NCBI RefSeq assembly: GCF_001905725.1
Contig: NZ_LIWB01000021.1
Span: 93,455-157,454, forward strand
Origin: Streptomyces sp. CB02400
Lineage (GTDB): Bacteria > Actinomycetota > Actinomycetes > Streptomycetales > Streptomycetaceae
Length of the DNA stretch: 64,000 bases
Direction of reading: 5' to 3'
Position 1 is the stretch's first letter, and the number at the start of each line of letters is the position of its first letter. The notes below the pieces were generated by a model, which saw only the letters and a list, made by a program, of their open reading frames with translations, made no database searches and was not told the origin of the DNA. The position numbers were made by a program, and so were the translations under genes. Positions 50,449 to 59,524 of this stretch are shown here, piece after piece.

Positions 50449-50868
50449 TCAGGCCTCGGTCGACGCGGACTCGGCGGCGGCCTCGTCCTTCTTCTCAGCC
50501 TTCTTCTTCTGGGTGATCGCCTCACCCTTGCCCTCGTCCTCGCCACCGAGCGCCTCGAAGGACGGGCGGGCGGGCTTCTCGGCCGCCTGCAGCAGCGGAG
50601 CCGGGGCGGGCTCGCCCTTGAACTTCTGCCAGTCGCCGGTCTTCTTCAGGATGGCGAGCACGGGCTCGGTCGGCTGGGCGCCGACACCGAGCCAGTACGC
50701 CACGCGCTCGGCGTCGACCTCCATCACCGACGGGTTGTACGTCGGGTGGTACTTGCCGATCTCCTCGATGGCCCGGCCGTCACGGCGGGTACGGGAGTCG
50801 GCGACGACGATGCGGTAGTGAGGCGAACGGATCTTGCCCAGACGCTTCAGCTTGATCTTGACTGCCAC
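50449..50868 (-). CDS. rpsP: 30S ribosomal protein S16
   Basis: A 139-residue S16. The body AVKIKLKRLGKIRSPHYRIVVADSRTRRDG (in part) and YNPSVMEVDAERVAYWLGVGAQPTEPV is diagnostic. The last about 50 residues form an acidic/basic low-complexity tail (KKKAEKKDEAAAESASTEA) typical of Streptomyces. The start codon is GTG 50868, with AGGAGA about 11 bases upstream. First gene of the rpsP-trmD operon. Confidence 0.96.
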   Translation of the reverse strand: MAVKIKLKRLGKIRSPHYRIVVADSRTRRDGRAIEEIGKYHPTYNPSVMEVDAERVAYWLGVGAQPTEPVLAILKKTGDWQKFKGEPAPAPLLQAAEKPARPSFEALGGEDEGKGEAITQKKKAEKKDEAAAESASTEA

Positions 50869-51140
50869 GGGAGTGGACTCTCCTGATTTTGACGTGGTTG
50901 GGCACGGCGGGATGTGCCGCGTGGGGTTGCGGTACCCGAGTGCCCGATGGACGCGTCAGCCGGAGGAGAGAGGGGTCCTGTTCGGCTGTCGAGTACAGCT
51001 GGCCATTCTGCCACACCCTGCGGGGCGGGGGTGACCGAGGGGTGGGCACGCCTGACGGGCGCCCGGCGCCGGTGCGGGCCGGGGGCGGGTCTGCGCGGCC
51101 CGGCGCGGTACGAGGTGCTCCGCGCTGATGTGGGCCGGGA

Positions 51141-51215
51141 GGTGTTCGCGCGGCCCTGCGCTTGCAGGGTGCCGTCGCGCCCACCCGTGCCGCCCCAGCG
51201 GCACGACTGCCCGCG
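51141..51215 (+). repeat. Dispersed structured intergenic repeat, copy B (short form)
   Basis: It matches copies A and C from GTTCGCGCGG through GCGCCCACCCGTGCCGCC, then jumps to GCACGACTGCCCGCGG. The roughly 40-base inner hairpin of the other copies is missing. The remaining outer stem is perfect here (CGTGCCGC / GCGGCACG with a 4-base loop). It lies in the 399-base gap between rpsP and the SprT-like gene. The rest of that gap (50869-51140) shows only the rpsP promoter region. Confidence 0.75.
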
Positions 51216-51267
51216 GGAGCGGCGGGGCGGCGGGGTGATCCCCGGCATCCACGAGATGCCGGGGCCG

Positions 51268-51867
51268 TCAGCTTGCTGCTGCTACCACTTCTGGGATCTG
51301 GAAGGGTTTGCCGCAGCCGCCGCAGACGATGGGGGCCTGGGCGAGGACCGAGGGGACGACGCGGACGTTGCGGCCGCAGTCGCAGACGGCCTTGACGCGG
51401 ACGCCGCCCCCGGAGGAGCCGTGCCGCGCGGCCGGACCGCGGAAGCTGCGGGCCGTGTCGCCCGCGGTCGCCGCGGAGTGGGCCTTCAGGGCGCGCTGGA
51501 GGCGTTCCGTCGTCGGACGGTAGCGGCGCTTCGCCTCGGGAGTGAGCGTGACCAGGGAGAAGCCGCTGCTGGGGTGCGGTTCCTCGGGGTGGTCCAGGCC
51601 CAGTTCCTCGGCGATCGCGAGGAATCTGCGGTTGTGGTAGCGGCCGGCGCGGGATGTGTCGCGTACACCGCGCGCGGCGGCGACGCCGTGGACTGCCTCG
51701 TGCAGCAGTCGTTCGAAGGAGAGTTCGTGACCGCACGCGGACGACGACTCCCCGATCAGGGACTCGGGCGCGGCAAGATCGGGCAGCTCGGGGTGGTACC
51801 GCTGAATATCGGCCCACGCCTGCGCCAGCTCTGCGGCGAGAACAGGTGGTGTCTGTGTCGTGCTCAC
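51268..51867 (-). CDS. SprT-like zinc protein with HExxH and C-terminal zinc ribbon
   Basis: A 199-residue protein. The putative metalloprotease motif HEAVH lies in SFERLLHEAVHGVAAARG (about residues 58-62 for the HExxH). A C-terminal four-cysteine ribbon follows (CDCGRNVRV ... CGGCGKPF). This is the SprT-like arrangement, although whether it cleaves anything is not known. GTG 51867 is chosen; a reading from 51930 adds poorly conserved sequence. The ribosome binding site is not obvious. Confidence 0.8.
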   Translation of the reverse strand: MSTTQTPPVLAAELAQAWADIQRYHPELPDLAAPESLIGESSSACGHELSFERLLHEAVHGVAAARGVRDTSRAGRYHNRRFLAIAEELGLDHPEEPHPSSGFSLVTLTPEAKRRYRPTTERLQRALKAHSAATAGDTARSFRGPAARHGSSGGGVRVKAVCDCGRNVRVVPSVLAQAPIVCGGCGKPFQIPEVVAAAS

Positions 51868-52451
51868 GTAATGACAACGAGCCTGGGTGCCTCTGTGTTC
51901 CGATTCCGGGGCATCCCAAATAATTTGCACGTACCCGTCAGTTGCCGCTGATGCGTCCTGACGAGTACGGGTGCGCTGATCTGCGGAGAAGCCTCGCAGC
52001 TCGCCTCAAGGTGGTGCGTAGGCTGACGTACGCCCCCACGTGTAAGCGGTCTCCGCGCGGCGGTGCGCGCGAGGCTCGCGGGCGCGCAAGAGGCGTTTCG
52101 GTCGCTCTCGCGGGGATCCGGCGCCCGGCTCGGCGGGCACGCCACGGGCGCGACGTTACCGGGTCCGCCCCCGCGACCGCGCACCGCCCCGCCACAAGCC
52201 ACTCCCGGTTCCGTCGACCTTGGCCGGAACCGGCGTACGGGTGCCTTCGCCATGACGGACCGGACGGCCCGGGATTACCGGAATGTGAATTCTTGCCACT
52301 GGCACAAGCCGACTGCCAACCGCGGCCGCATTCCACTGGACGACACGACGAGGGCGGAGTTTCCTGGCATACGGGGGTGTGCGGGGCGCACTGCACGGGG
52401 GCCAGGGAATGGGGCACTGCGGCAACTCTCGGCTGATTGGGGCGCTTACCT
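51868..52451. other. 584-base divergent intergenic region
   Basis: Between the SprT-like gene and the methyltransferase gene. It holds an imperfect 13-bp inverted repeat (51928-51973: CACGTACCCGTCAG versus CTGACGAGTACGGGTG) next to an AT-rich AAATAATTT that could be a promoter for the SprT-like gene. A TGCCA-C-TGGCA palindrome lies at 52294-52304. Open frames on either strand give Arg/Pro/Ala-rich products with no family resemblance, so I annotate no gene. Confidence 0.5.
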
Positions 52452-53303
52452 ATGACACCTACGCTCGTGCGGCAGCACCCGCCTCGCACGGGGGCCGTCC
52501 CCCGTGTGGACCTGCGTGCACGCGCGCGTGACTGGTCCGAGATCCAGGAGCGGATGCTCGTACCGCTCTACGAGGCCGTCTACGAGCGACTGGACGTGGG
52601 ATCCGCGACACGGCTGCTCGGCCTCGGCTGCGGCTCCGGGCTGGCCCTGCTGATGGCGGCCTCGCGCGGTGCCGCGGTCACCGGCGTCGACACCTGTGCC
52701 GACCGGCTGGCCCTCGCGCGGGAGCGGTTGCTGCCCGACGAGCAGCGGGAGCCGCGCGCGCGTGCCGACAACCGGATCGTGCACGGCTCACCCGCCCAGG
52801 CCGCTCGCACGGACGCGTACACCGTGGTGACCGCCTTCGAGCCGATCGGCTGCCTCGCGGGCGACGCGGAGGGGCTGGCCGACCTGCTCGCCGAGGCGGT
52901 GCCGCTCGCCGGGCGCGGAGCGGCCGTGGTGCTGGCCGGCTGGGGTCCGCCGGAGCGGTGCGCCACGGCGTCCGTGCTCCGGGTGGCCACCAAGCTGGCG
53001 GAGCCGTTGCGCGGCGCGGGCACCTGGCGTCCCACGGACCGCGACGACCTGGAGCGGGTCGCCGCGCGGGCGGGGCTGAGGCCGGACGGCTCCGGACGGG
53101 TGGCCTGCCTGTTCGGCTACGCCGACGCGGACAGCGCGGTACGGGGCCTGAAATCGACCGGGCTGTTCGACCCGGCGGTCACGGCCACGGACCAGGCGCA
53201 GGTCGACAAGGAGCTGGCGGAGGCCCTGCATCCGTACCAGCGGCAGGACGGGACCGTGTGGATGCCGAACGTGTTCCGGTACCTCGTCGCGCGCACGCCC
53301 TGA
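52452..53303 (+). CDS. SAM-dependent methyltransferase-like protein
   Basis: A 283-residue class I methyltransferase-fold protein. Motif I is LLGLGCGSGLALLMAASRGAAVTGVD (about 55-80, in part), with an acidic residue after the second strand (VTGVDTC). The post-motif I and motif II regions are weaker (VTAFEPIGCLAG). ATG 52452 is preferred over TTG 52437; neither has a good Shine-Dalgarno. The protein has no clear substrate motif. It is followed by a bidirectional terminator. Confidence 0.82.
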   Translation: MTPTLVRQHPPRTGAVPRVDLRARARDWSEIQERMLVPLYEAVYERLDVGSATRLLGLGCGSGLALLMAASRGAAVTGVDTCADRLALARERLLPDEQREPRARADNRIVHGSPAQAARTDAYTVVTAFEPIGCLAGDAEGLADLLAEAVPLAGRGAAVVLAGWGPPERCATASVLRVATKLAEPLRGAGTWRPTDRDDLERVAARAGLRPDGSGRVACLFGYADADSAVRGLKSTGLFDPAVTATDQAQVDKELAEALHPYQRQDGTVWMPNVFRYLVARTP

Positions 53304-53310
53304 GACACGC

Positions 53311-53345
53311 CACTGGGGCGCCCTTCGCGTGAGGGGCGCCCCGTG
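53311..53345. terminator. Bidirectional terminator between methyltransferase gene and ffh
   Basis: CACTGGGGCGCCC (53311-53323) pairs with GGGCGCCCCGTG (53334-53345), with one bulged T. It lies between convergent genes and can serve both. Confidence 0.75.
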
Positions 53346-53362
53346 ACGTACCGGCGTGGGTC

Positions 53363-54913
53363 TCAGCCCATGAACTTCTTGAACTCGTCGGGCAGCTCGA
53401 AGTCCTTGCCGCCCTGCTGCGGCAGACCGAAGGCGCCCGCGCCCTCCGCGGCGGCGGCGCGGCGCGCGGCCTCCTCCTGCTCCTGCTGCTTGCGCTTCAT
53501 CGGGTTGCCGGAACGCTGCTTGCCCTTGGCCTGCTTCTGCTTCTTCTTCGTCCGGCCGGGCCCGCCGCCCATGCCCGGCATCCCGGGCATCCCCGGCATG
53601 CCGCCGCCCTGGGCCATGCGGGACATCATCTTGCGAGCCTCGAAGAACCGCTCGACCAGGCCCTTCACGGCGCTGACCTCGACACCGGAGCCCTTGGCGA
53701 TACGGGCGCGGCGCGAGCCGTTGATGATCGTCGGCTCCTGGCGCTCGGCCGGGGTCATCGACTTGATGATCGCGGCGGTTCGGTCGACGTCCCGCTCGTC
53801 CAGGTTGTTGATCTGGTCCTTGATCTGGCCCATGCCGGGGAGCATGCCGAGCAGCTTCGAGATGCTGCCCATCTTCCGGACCTGCTCCATCTGGGCCAGG
53901 AAGTCGTCCAGGGTGAAGTCCTGGCCCTTCTTCGACGCCAGCTTGGAGGCCATCTTCTCGGCCTCTTCCTGGCTGAACGTCTTCTCCGCCTGCTCGATCA
54001 GGGTGAGCAGGTCACCCATGTCGAGGATGCGGGAGGCCATCCGGTCCGGGTGGAAGGCGTCGAACTCGTCGAGCTTCTCACCGTTGGACGCGAACATGAT
54101 CGGCTTGCCGGTGACCTGCCGGATCGACAGGGCCGCACCACCGCGCGCGTCACCGTCGAGCTTGGAGAGCACCACGCCGTCGAAGCCGACGCCGTCGCGG
54201 AACGCCTCGGCGGTGTTGACGGCGTCCTGACCGATCATCGCGTCGACGACGAACAGGATCTCGTCCGGAGAGACGGCGTCACGGATGTCCGCGGCCTGCT
54301 GCATCATCTCCTGGTCGATGCCCAGGCGGCCGGCGGTGTCCACGATCACGATGTCGTGGACCTTGGTCTTCGCGAACTCGATGGAGTCCTTGGCGACCTT
54401 CACCGGGTCGCCCACACCGTTGCCCGGCTCGGGCGCGTAGACGGCGACGCCCGCGCGCTCGGCGACGACGCTGAGCTGGTTGACGGCGTTGGGGCGCTGG
54501 AGGTCGGCGGCGACCAGCACCGGCGAGTGGCCCTGCTCCTTCAGCCAGCGGCCGAGCTTGCCCGCGAGGGTGGTCTTACCGGCACCCTGCAGACCGGCCA
54601 GCATGATCACGGTCGGCGGCTGCTTGGCGAAGCGCAGGCGGCGGGTCTCGCCGCCGAGGATGGTGATCAGCTCGTCGTTGACAATTTTGACGATCTGTTG
54701 CGCGGGATTGAGAGCCTTCGAGACCTCGGCCCCGAGCGACCTTTCCTTCACGTTCTTGATGAAGGCTCGGACGACGGGCAAGGCCACGTCCGCTTCAAGG
54801 AGGGCAATGCGGATCTCACGCGCCGTGGCGTCGATGTCCGCTTCGGACAGCCTGCCCTTGCCCCGAAGGGATTTGAAAGTGGCTGACAAGCGGTCGGAGA
54901 GAGTATCGAACAC
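53363..54913 (-). CDS. ffh: Signal recognition particle protein Ffh
   Basis: A 516-residue SRP54 GTPase that binds signal sequences and 4.5S RNA. The N domain (about 1-90) is followed by the G domain with P-loop GLQGAGKTTLAGKLG, DTAGRLGIDQEM and LSKLDGDARGG. The C-terminal M domain is Met-rich (EARKMMSRMAQGGGMPGMPGMPGMGGG), ending in a Lys-rich stretch. GTG 54913 opens MFDTLSDRLSATFK. It partners the ftsY product encoded about 8 kb away in this window. Confidence 0.95.
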   Translation of the reverse strand: MFDTLSDRLSATFKSLRGKGRLSEADIDATAREIRIALLEADVALPVVRAFIKNVKERSLGAEVSKALNPAQQIVKIVNDELITILGGETRRLRFAKQPPTVIMLAGLQGAGKTTLAGKLGRWLKEQGHSPVLVAADLQRPNAVNQLSVVAERAGVAVYAPEPGNGVGDPVKVAKDSIEFAKTKVHDIVIVDTAGRLGIDQEMMQQAADIRDAVSPDEILFVVDAMIGQDAVNTAEAFRDGVGFDGVVLSKLDGDARGGAALSIRQVTGKPIMFASNGEKLDEFDAFHPDRMASRILDMGDLLTLIEQAEKTFSQEEAEKMASKLASKKGQDFTLDDFLAQMEQVRKMGSISKLLGMLPGMGQIKDQINNLDERDVDRTAAIIKSMTPAERQEPTIINGSRRARIAKGSGVEVSAVKGLVERFFEARKMMSRMAQGGGMPGMPGMPGMGGGPGRTKKKQKQAKGKQRSGNPMKRKQQEQEEAARRAAAAEGAGAFGLPQQGGKDFELPDEFKKFMG

Positions 54914-54983
54914 GGCGGCGTAGGTCCTCGCGTCGGCGGTGGTGTGGGTCGTCCTCCAGGGTATCCGGACGCGCAAGCAAATC

Positions 54984-55015
54984 GTCCCTGCCCGCTGCGA
55001 AGAGCGGACAGGGAC
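54984..55015 (-). terminator. Terminator-like hairpin after glnD
   Basis: GTCCCTG-C-CCGCT pairs with AGCGG-A-CAGGGAC, with one internal C/A mismatch and a short loop. On the minus strand it is followed by GATTTGCTT. It lies in the 222-base glnD-ffh gap, 120 bases past the glnD stop. Confidence 0.65.
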
Positions 55016-55135
55016 AGAAGGACCCCCGCAGCGGCGGGGAGGACGCATTACACACGTCAGCGCCAAAGGCGCTTTCTGGATCACCCTCGCAACAGCGGGG
55101 AGCACAACCTGTAAACGCAGGACCTCTCCGGAAGG

Positions 55136-57577
55136 TCACGCCCGCAGCGCCTCCTCCAGCTTCCGGGCCACGGCCACCGCCTCATCACCCGGCAAAGGCA
55201 CACCCCGCTCCTGCGTCACGTAGAAGGCGTCCACCGCGTTCGCCCCCAACGTGCTCACATGCGCGCTCCGCACCCGCACCGCCGCGTCCTCCAGTGCCCG
55301 CCCGATCCGGAACAGCAGGCCCGGAGCGTCCTGCGCGCGGACCTCTATCACGGTGGCGTGCCGGGAGGCGGCCGGGGCGACCGTCACGCGCGGGGGCGGG
55401 GCGATCACGCCCCGGCGGCGCGGGTAGGCGGCGTCCCGTTCGGCGAGGCGGGCGGCGATGTCCAGGGTGCCGTCGAGGGCGCGTACGAGGTCCGCGCGGA
55501 GGCGGGCGGCCTGGGGCAGGGAGCCGTACTCGGCGGCGACCCGCCAGTCCAGCAGCAGCACGGAGCCGTCCACGCCGTCCGGGAGGTCCAGGGCCCGCAG
55601 CTCCGCTGTCCGTACGGTCAGCCGGTGCATGGCGAGCACCCCGGCCACGGCGGGCAGCACGCCCGCCTGGTCGGGTACGGCGATGCGCAGTTCCACGCCC
55701 AGCGGTTCGGGGTCGCCGGAGGGCTCGGCGGGCGGCTCGGTCTGCGCCCGCAGGGACAGCACGGGCGCGCCCGTGGCGACCGCCTCGATCGCGAGGCGCT
55801 CCTGTTCCGCGGTGGGCGCGGCCTCCTCGGGCCCGTCCGGGGCGTCTCCGGAGAGCACGGCGGAGACCCGTCCGACCAGGTCGGCGACGAGCGAGGCGCG
55901 CCAGGACGACCAGGCGGCAGGACCGGTGGCGAGGGCGTCCGCCTCGGTGAGGGCGTGCAGCAGTTCGAGGGTGCCCTGGGCGCCGACGGCGTCGGCGACC
56001 GCGCGTACGGTGGCGGGGTCCTCCAGGTCGCGCCGGGTGGCGGTCTCGACGAGCAGCAGATGGTGGCGTACGAGGGTGGCGATCACGGTGACGTCGTGCT
56101 GGTCGAAGCCGATGCGGGCGGCCACGTCCCGGGCGATGACCTCGCCGGCCACCGAGTGGTCGCCGGGCCAGCCCTTGCCGATGTCGTGCAGCAGCGCGGC
56201 GACCAGCAGCAGGTCGGGGCGGCTGACGCGGCGGGTGAACGCGGAGGCGCGTACGGCGGTCTCGATGAGGTGCCGGTCGACGGTCCACAGGTGCACGGCG
56301 TTGCGCTGCGGGCGGCAGCGCACCCGGTCCCAGTCCGGCAGCAGCAGGCTGACCAGGCCCTCCGCCTCCAGCGCCTCCCAGACCTCGACGGTGGGGCGCC
56401 CCGAGCCCAGCAGGGTGACGAGCTGTTCGCGGGCCTCGGCGGGCCAGGGCGCGGGCAGCGGGCGCGCGCCGACCGCCATGCGCCGTACGGCGTGCAGGGA
56501 GAGCGGGAGTCCGGCCTGGGCGGCGGCGGCCGCGGCGCGCAGGGGGAGCACGGGGTCGCGTTCGGGGCGCGCCGCGCGGGCGAGTACCACCTCGCCGTCC
56601 TGCTCCACGATCCCCTCGGCCAGCGGGGAGCGTTCGGGGGCCTGCTTCCCACCCCCCAGCATGGCGCGCAGCCGGGGCCGCACCGCGCGGGAGCGCAGGA
56701 CGCGTCCCACTTCGCGCCAGGTGACGTCACCGGCGTAGGCGATGACCCGCGCGGCCTCGTAGACCTGCCGCAGCAGCGCGTCCGCGTCGAGCACGCCCAG
56801 TTCAGCCGCGACCTGGTCCTGTTCCTGGAGCGCGAGCCGGTCGGTGGCACGCCCGGTCGTCAGATGCAGGGCGTCCCGTACGTCGAGGAGCCGGCGGCGG
56901 GCGTCGGCGAGGCCCTCGCGCGGGGCGTCGGCGAGCCAGGAGGCGGCCACCGCGCGCAGGGCGGTGGCGTCGCGCAGTCCGCCGCGGGCCTCCTTGAGGT
57001 CGGGTTCCAGGAGGTACTGCAGTTCGCCCTGGCGTTCGGCGCGTTCCTCGCACAGCTCCCGCAGGGCGGGGAGACGTTTCGGCGCCTGGTTGCGCCAGTC
57101 GGCGAGGACCGCCGTGCGCAGCGCGGTGGTGAGGCCGAGGTCGCCGGCGATGTGCCGGGCGTCGAGGAGGCCGAGCTGCACCTTGAGGTCCTCGCCCGCG
57201 GTCCTGCGGGCCTCAGCCGGGGTGCGGACGGAGTGGTCGAGGGCGAGGCCCAGGTCCCAGACGGGGTACCAGAGGCGGTCCGCGAGGGCGGCGACCGCCT
57301 CGGGGTCGGTGCCGTCGTGCAGCAGGAGCAGGTCGAGGTCGCTGCGCGGGGAGAGTTCCGCGCGCCCGTAGCCGCCCACGGCGACCAGGGACACTCCGCG
57401 CGCCCCCTCCGCGCCCGCCGCGAACAGTCCGCCGAGCCAGTCGTCGGTGAGGTCCGCGAGGGCGGTACGGCGCGGCGGCCCGGACCGCGCCTCCTCGGTG
57501 AGGAGGCGCAGCCGGGCCGCCGCGTAGCCGCCGGGTCCCGGGTCCTCTGCTTCTTCCGTCACGTTCGTACTCGTCAC
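55136..57577 (-). CDS. glnD: PII nucleotidyltransferase GlnD
   Basis: An 813-residue sensor enzyme. The nucleotidyltransferase domain has GGYGRAELSPRSDLDLLLLHD (in part) near residue 70. A helical linker is followed by an HD domain (VAALLHDIGKGWPGDHS, about 440) and two C-terminal ACT domains (about 620-690 and 735-813). It modifies and de-modifies GlnK according to nitrogen status; in Streptomyces the modification is adenylylation rather than uridylylation. GTG 57577 has GGGAG. It lies 23 bases after glnK in the amtB-glnK-glnD operon. Confidence 0.94.
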   Translation of the reverse strand: MTSTNVTEEAEDPGPGGYAAARLRLLTEEARSGPPRRTALADLTDDWLGGLFAAGAEGARGVSLVAVGGYGRAELSPRSDLDLLLLHDGTDPEAVAALADRLWYPVWDLGLALDHSVRTPAEARRTAGEDLKVQLGLLDARHIAGDLGLTTALRTAVLADWRNQAPKRLPALRELCEERAERQGELQYLLEPDLKEARGGLRDATALRAVAASWLADAPREGLADARRRLLDVRDALHLTTGRATDRLALQEQDQVAAELGVLDADALLRQVYEAARVIAYAGDVTWREVGRVLRSRAVRPRLRAMLGGGKQAPERSPLAEGIVEQDGEVVLARAARPERDPVLPLRAAAAAAQAGLPLSLHAVRRMAVGARPLPAPWPAEAREQLVTLLGSGRPTVEVWEALEAEGLVSLLLPDWDRVRCRPQRNAVHLWTVDRHLIETAVRASAFTRRVSRPDLLLVAALLHDIGKGWPGDHSVAGEVIARDVAARIGFDQHDVTVIATLVRHHLLLVETATRRDLEDPATVRAVADAVGAQGTLELLHALTEADALATGPAAWSSWRASLVADLVGRVSAVLSGDAPDGPEEAAPTAEQERLAIEAVATGAPVLSLRAQTEPPAEPSGDPEPLGVELRIAVPDQAGVLPAVAGVLAMHRLTVRTAELRALDLPDGVDGSVLLLDWRVAAEYGSLPQAARLRADLVRALDGTLDIAARLAERDAAYPRRRGVIAPPPRVTVAPAASRHATVIEVRAQDAPGLLFRIGRALEDAAVRVRSAHVSTLGANAVDAFYVTQERGVPLPGDEAVAVARKLEEALRA

Positions 57578-57600
57578 CCGGCGGCTCCCGTTCTCGTGTG

Positions 57601-57939
57601 TCAGAGCGCGTCCGGACCGCGCTCGCCGGTCCGCACCCGTACGGCCGTCTCGACCGGGATCGACCAGACCTTGCCGTCACCGATCTTTCCGGTGCGGGCC
57701 GCCTTGACCACGACGTCGATGAGCTGCTCGGCGTCGTCGTCCTCGACCAGCACCTCGATGCGGATCTTGGGCACCAGGTCGACGGTGTACTCGGCACCGC
57801 GGTAGACCTCGGTGTGGCCGCGCTGGCGGCCGTAGCCGCTGGCCTCGGTGACGGTCAGTCCGTGTACTCCGAAGGCCTGCAGGGCCTCCTTGATCTCGTC
57901 GAGCCGGTGCGGCTTCACGACGGCGGTGATGAGCTTCAT
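57601..57939 (-). CDS. glnK: PII nitrogen-regulatory protein GlnK
   Basis: A 112-residue PII protein. The start MKLITAVVKPHRLDEIKEAL is standard, and the T-loop contains GYGRQRGHTEVYRGAEY with the modifiable Tyr (Tyr51). The C-terminal signature GKIGDGKVWSIPVE is intact. Its ATG overlaps the amtB stop (ATGA). It gates AmtB and reports 2-oxoglutarate and adenylate levels, and is modified by the glnD product next door. Confidence 0.96.
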   Translation of the reverse strand: MKLITAVVKPHRLDEIKEALQAFGVHGLTVTEASGYGRQRGHTEVYRGAEYTVDLVPKIRIEVLVEDDDAEQLIDVVVKAARTGKIGDGKVWSIPVETAVRVRTGERGPDAL

Positions 57940-59276
57940 GCGTCCACCTTCTTGCTCTCGGCCGGGGCGGCGGGGGCGGTGGCGGCGGTGCGGGCCGCGC
58001 CGCCGCCGGCGCCGCTGAAGTCGTATGCGGTCTCGGCGTGCTCGGCCTGGTCGATGCCGGCCACCTCGTCGTCCTCGGAGACTCGCATACCGATGGTCTT
58101 GTCGAGGAGGAGGGCGAGGACCGCGGAGACGACCAGGGAGTAGGCGAGGACGCCGAAGACACCGGCGCACTGCTTCCAGAACTGGTCCAGGCCGCCGCCG
58201 TAGAAGAGGCCCGCGACGTCGGACTGGCCCTTGCCGGTGGCGAAGAAGCCGATGAGCAGGGAGCCGAGGATGCCGCCGACGAGGTGGACGCCGACGACGT
58301 CGAGGGAGTCGTCGTAGCCGAGCTTGTACTTCAGGCCGACGGCCATGGCGCACAGCACACCGGCGATGACGCCGACGGCGATCGCGCCGAGCGGGGAGAC
58401 CGCGCCGCCGGCCGGGGTGATGGCGACCAGACCGGCGACCGCGCCGGAGGCGGCGCCCAGTGTGGTGAACGCGCCGTGCCGGATCTTCTCGTAGGCGAGC
58501 CAGCCGAGGACCGCGGCGCCGGTGGCGACCTGGGTGTTGACGAACATCAGCGCGCCGACGCCGTCGTCGTTGCCGAGCCACGAGCCGGCGTTGAAACCGA
58601 ACCAGCCGAACCACAGCAGACCGGCGCCGAGCATGACCAGCGGGAGGCTGTGCGGGCGCATCGGGTCCTTCTTGAAGCCGACGCGCTTGCCGATCACCAG
58701 GATCACACCGAGCGCGGCGGCACCGGCGTTGATGTGGACCGCCGTACCGCCGGCGAAGTCGATGACGCCCAGTTCGAAGGCCCAGCCGCCGGCGCCCCAG
58801 ACCCAGTGCGCGACCGGGAAGTAGACGACGGTGGCCCACAGGGCGATGAACAGCGCCCACGCGGTGAACTTCACGCGGTCCGCGAGGGCGCCGCTGATCA
58901 GCGCGGGCGTGAGGACGGCGAACATCAGCTGGAAGACCAGGAAGACGAAGACCGGGATGGTGTAGCCGTCCCACAGCTCCGTCAGGCCGATGTCGCTCAG
59001 TCCGACCCAGTCGGAGTTCCAGCCGATGACGCTCCCGGAGTCGGTGCCGAACGCCATGGAGAAGCCGTACAGCACCCACAGGACGGTCACGATGCCGAGG
59101 CTGATGAAGCTCATCATCAGCATGTTCAGGGTGCTCTTGACGCGGACCATGCCTCCGTAGAAGAAGGCGAGACCCGGGGTCATGAGCATCACCAGGGCGG
59201 AACAGATGAGCATGAACCCTGTGTTGGCGGCGGACAGCGTGGGCGCGTCTGCGGCCAGGGTGATGGCTGGTGCCAT
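57936..59276 (-). CDS. amtB: Ammonium transporter AmtB
   Basis: A 446-residue ammonium channel with eleven helices. Recognisable blocks are MLMTPGLAFFYGGMVRVKS, DFAGGTAVHINAGAAALG and GVHLVGGILGSLLIGFFA, which contain the pore histidine regions. An N-terminal ADAPTLSAANTG segment and a cytosolic Ala-rich tail complete it. GAGGAG precedes the ATG. First gene of the operon; the GlnR-type site upstream predicts activation in low nitrogen. Confidence 0.96.
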   Translation of the reverse strand: MAPAITLAADAPTLSAANTGFMLICSALVMLMTPGLAFFYGGMVRVKSTLNMLMMSFISLGIVTVLWVLYGFSMAFGTDSGSVIGWNSDWVGLSDIGLTELWDGYTIPVFVFLVFQLMFAVLTPALISGALADRVKFTAWALFIALWATVVYFPVAHWVWGAGGWAFELGVIDFAGGTAVHINAGAAALGVILVIGKRVGFKKDPMRPHSLPLVMLGAGLLWFGWFGFNAGSWLGNDDGVGALMFVNTQVATGAAVLGWLAYEKIRHGAFTTLGAASGAVAGLVAITPAGGAVSPLGAIAVGVIAGVLCAMAVGLKYKLGYDDSLDVVGVHLVGGILGSLLIGFFATGKGQSDVAGLFYGGGLDQFWKQCAGVFGVLAYSLVVSAVLALLLDKTIGMRVSEDDEVAGIDQAEHAETAYDFSGAGGGAARTAATAPAAPAESKKVDA

Positions 59277-59372
59277 CGGCGTCTCCTCGTCGTTGGTACG
59301 GCCCCGTGCGGGCGAAGCCTTGAGCGGATTGAGGGGTGGGCCGGTTATGCGCCATGAGATTGGCGCAGCGCC

Positions 59373-59410
59373 GTTTCGGTGGAAGCCCCTCGTTGTTTCG
59401 CCGCCGTGAC
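59373..59410 (-). promoter_or_regulatory. GlnR-type box upstream of amtB
   Basis: On the minus strand the sequence reads GTCAC-n6-GAAAC-n6-GGGCT-n6-GAAAC, with exact 11-base periodicity. The first pair matches the Streptomyces GlnR consensus gTnAC-n6-GaAAC, and the second b-site GAAAC is perfect while its a-site is degenerate. It lies about 97-134 bases before the amtB ATG. The remainder of the 348-base gap 59277-59624 is covered by this and by the palindromes at 59525-59601. Confidence 0.8.
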
Positions 59411-59524
59411 GAAGGCACCTGGCGTGTTACGGGTCGATGAACTGCCGGATCCGGGGCGCGCCGATCGTTATCGTGGCGCAACCTCGGGTGTACGGCGGTG
59501 AGCCGTGGCCGGGGAGACACACGA

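Noticed and set aside
51938..52489. Open frames on both strands in the gap before the methyltransferase gene
   Set aside because: Products are Arg/Pro/Ala-rich with no conserved motif, and no ribosome binding site stands out.
55259..57805. An 848-codon open frame opposite glnD
   Set aside because: Shadow of glnD, which has complete nucleotidyltransferase, HD and ACT domains.
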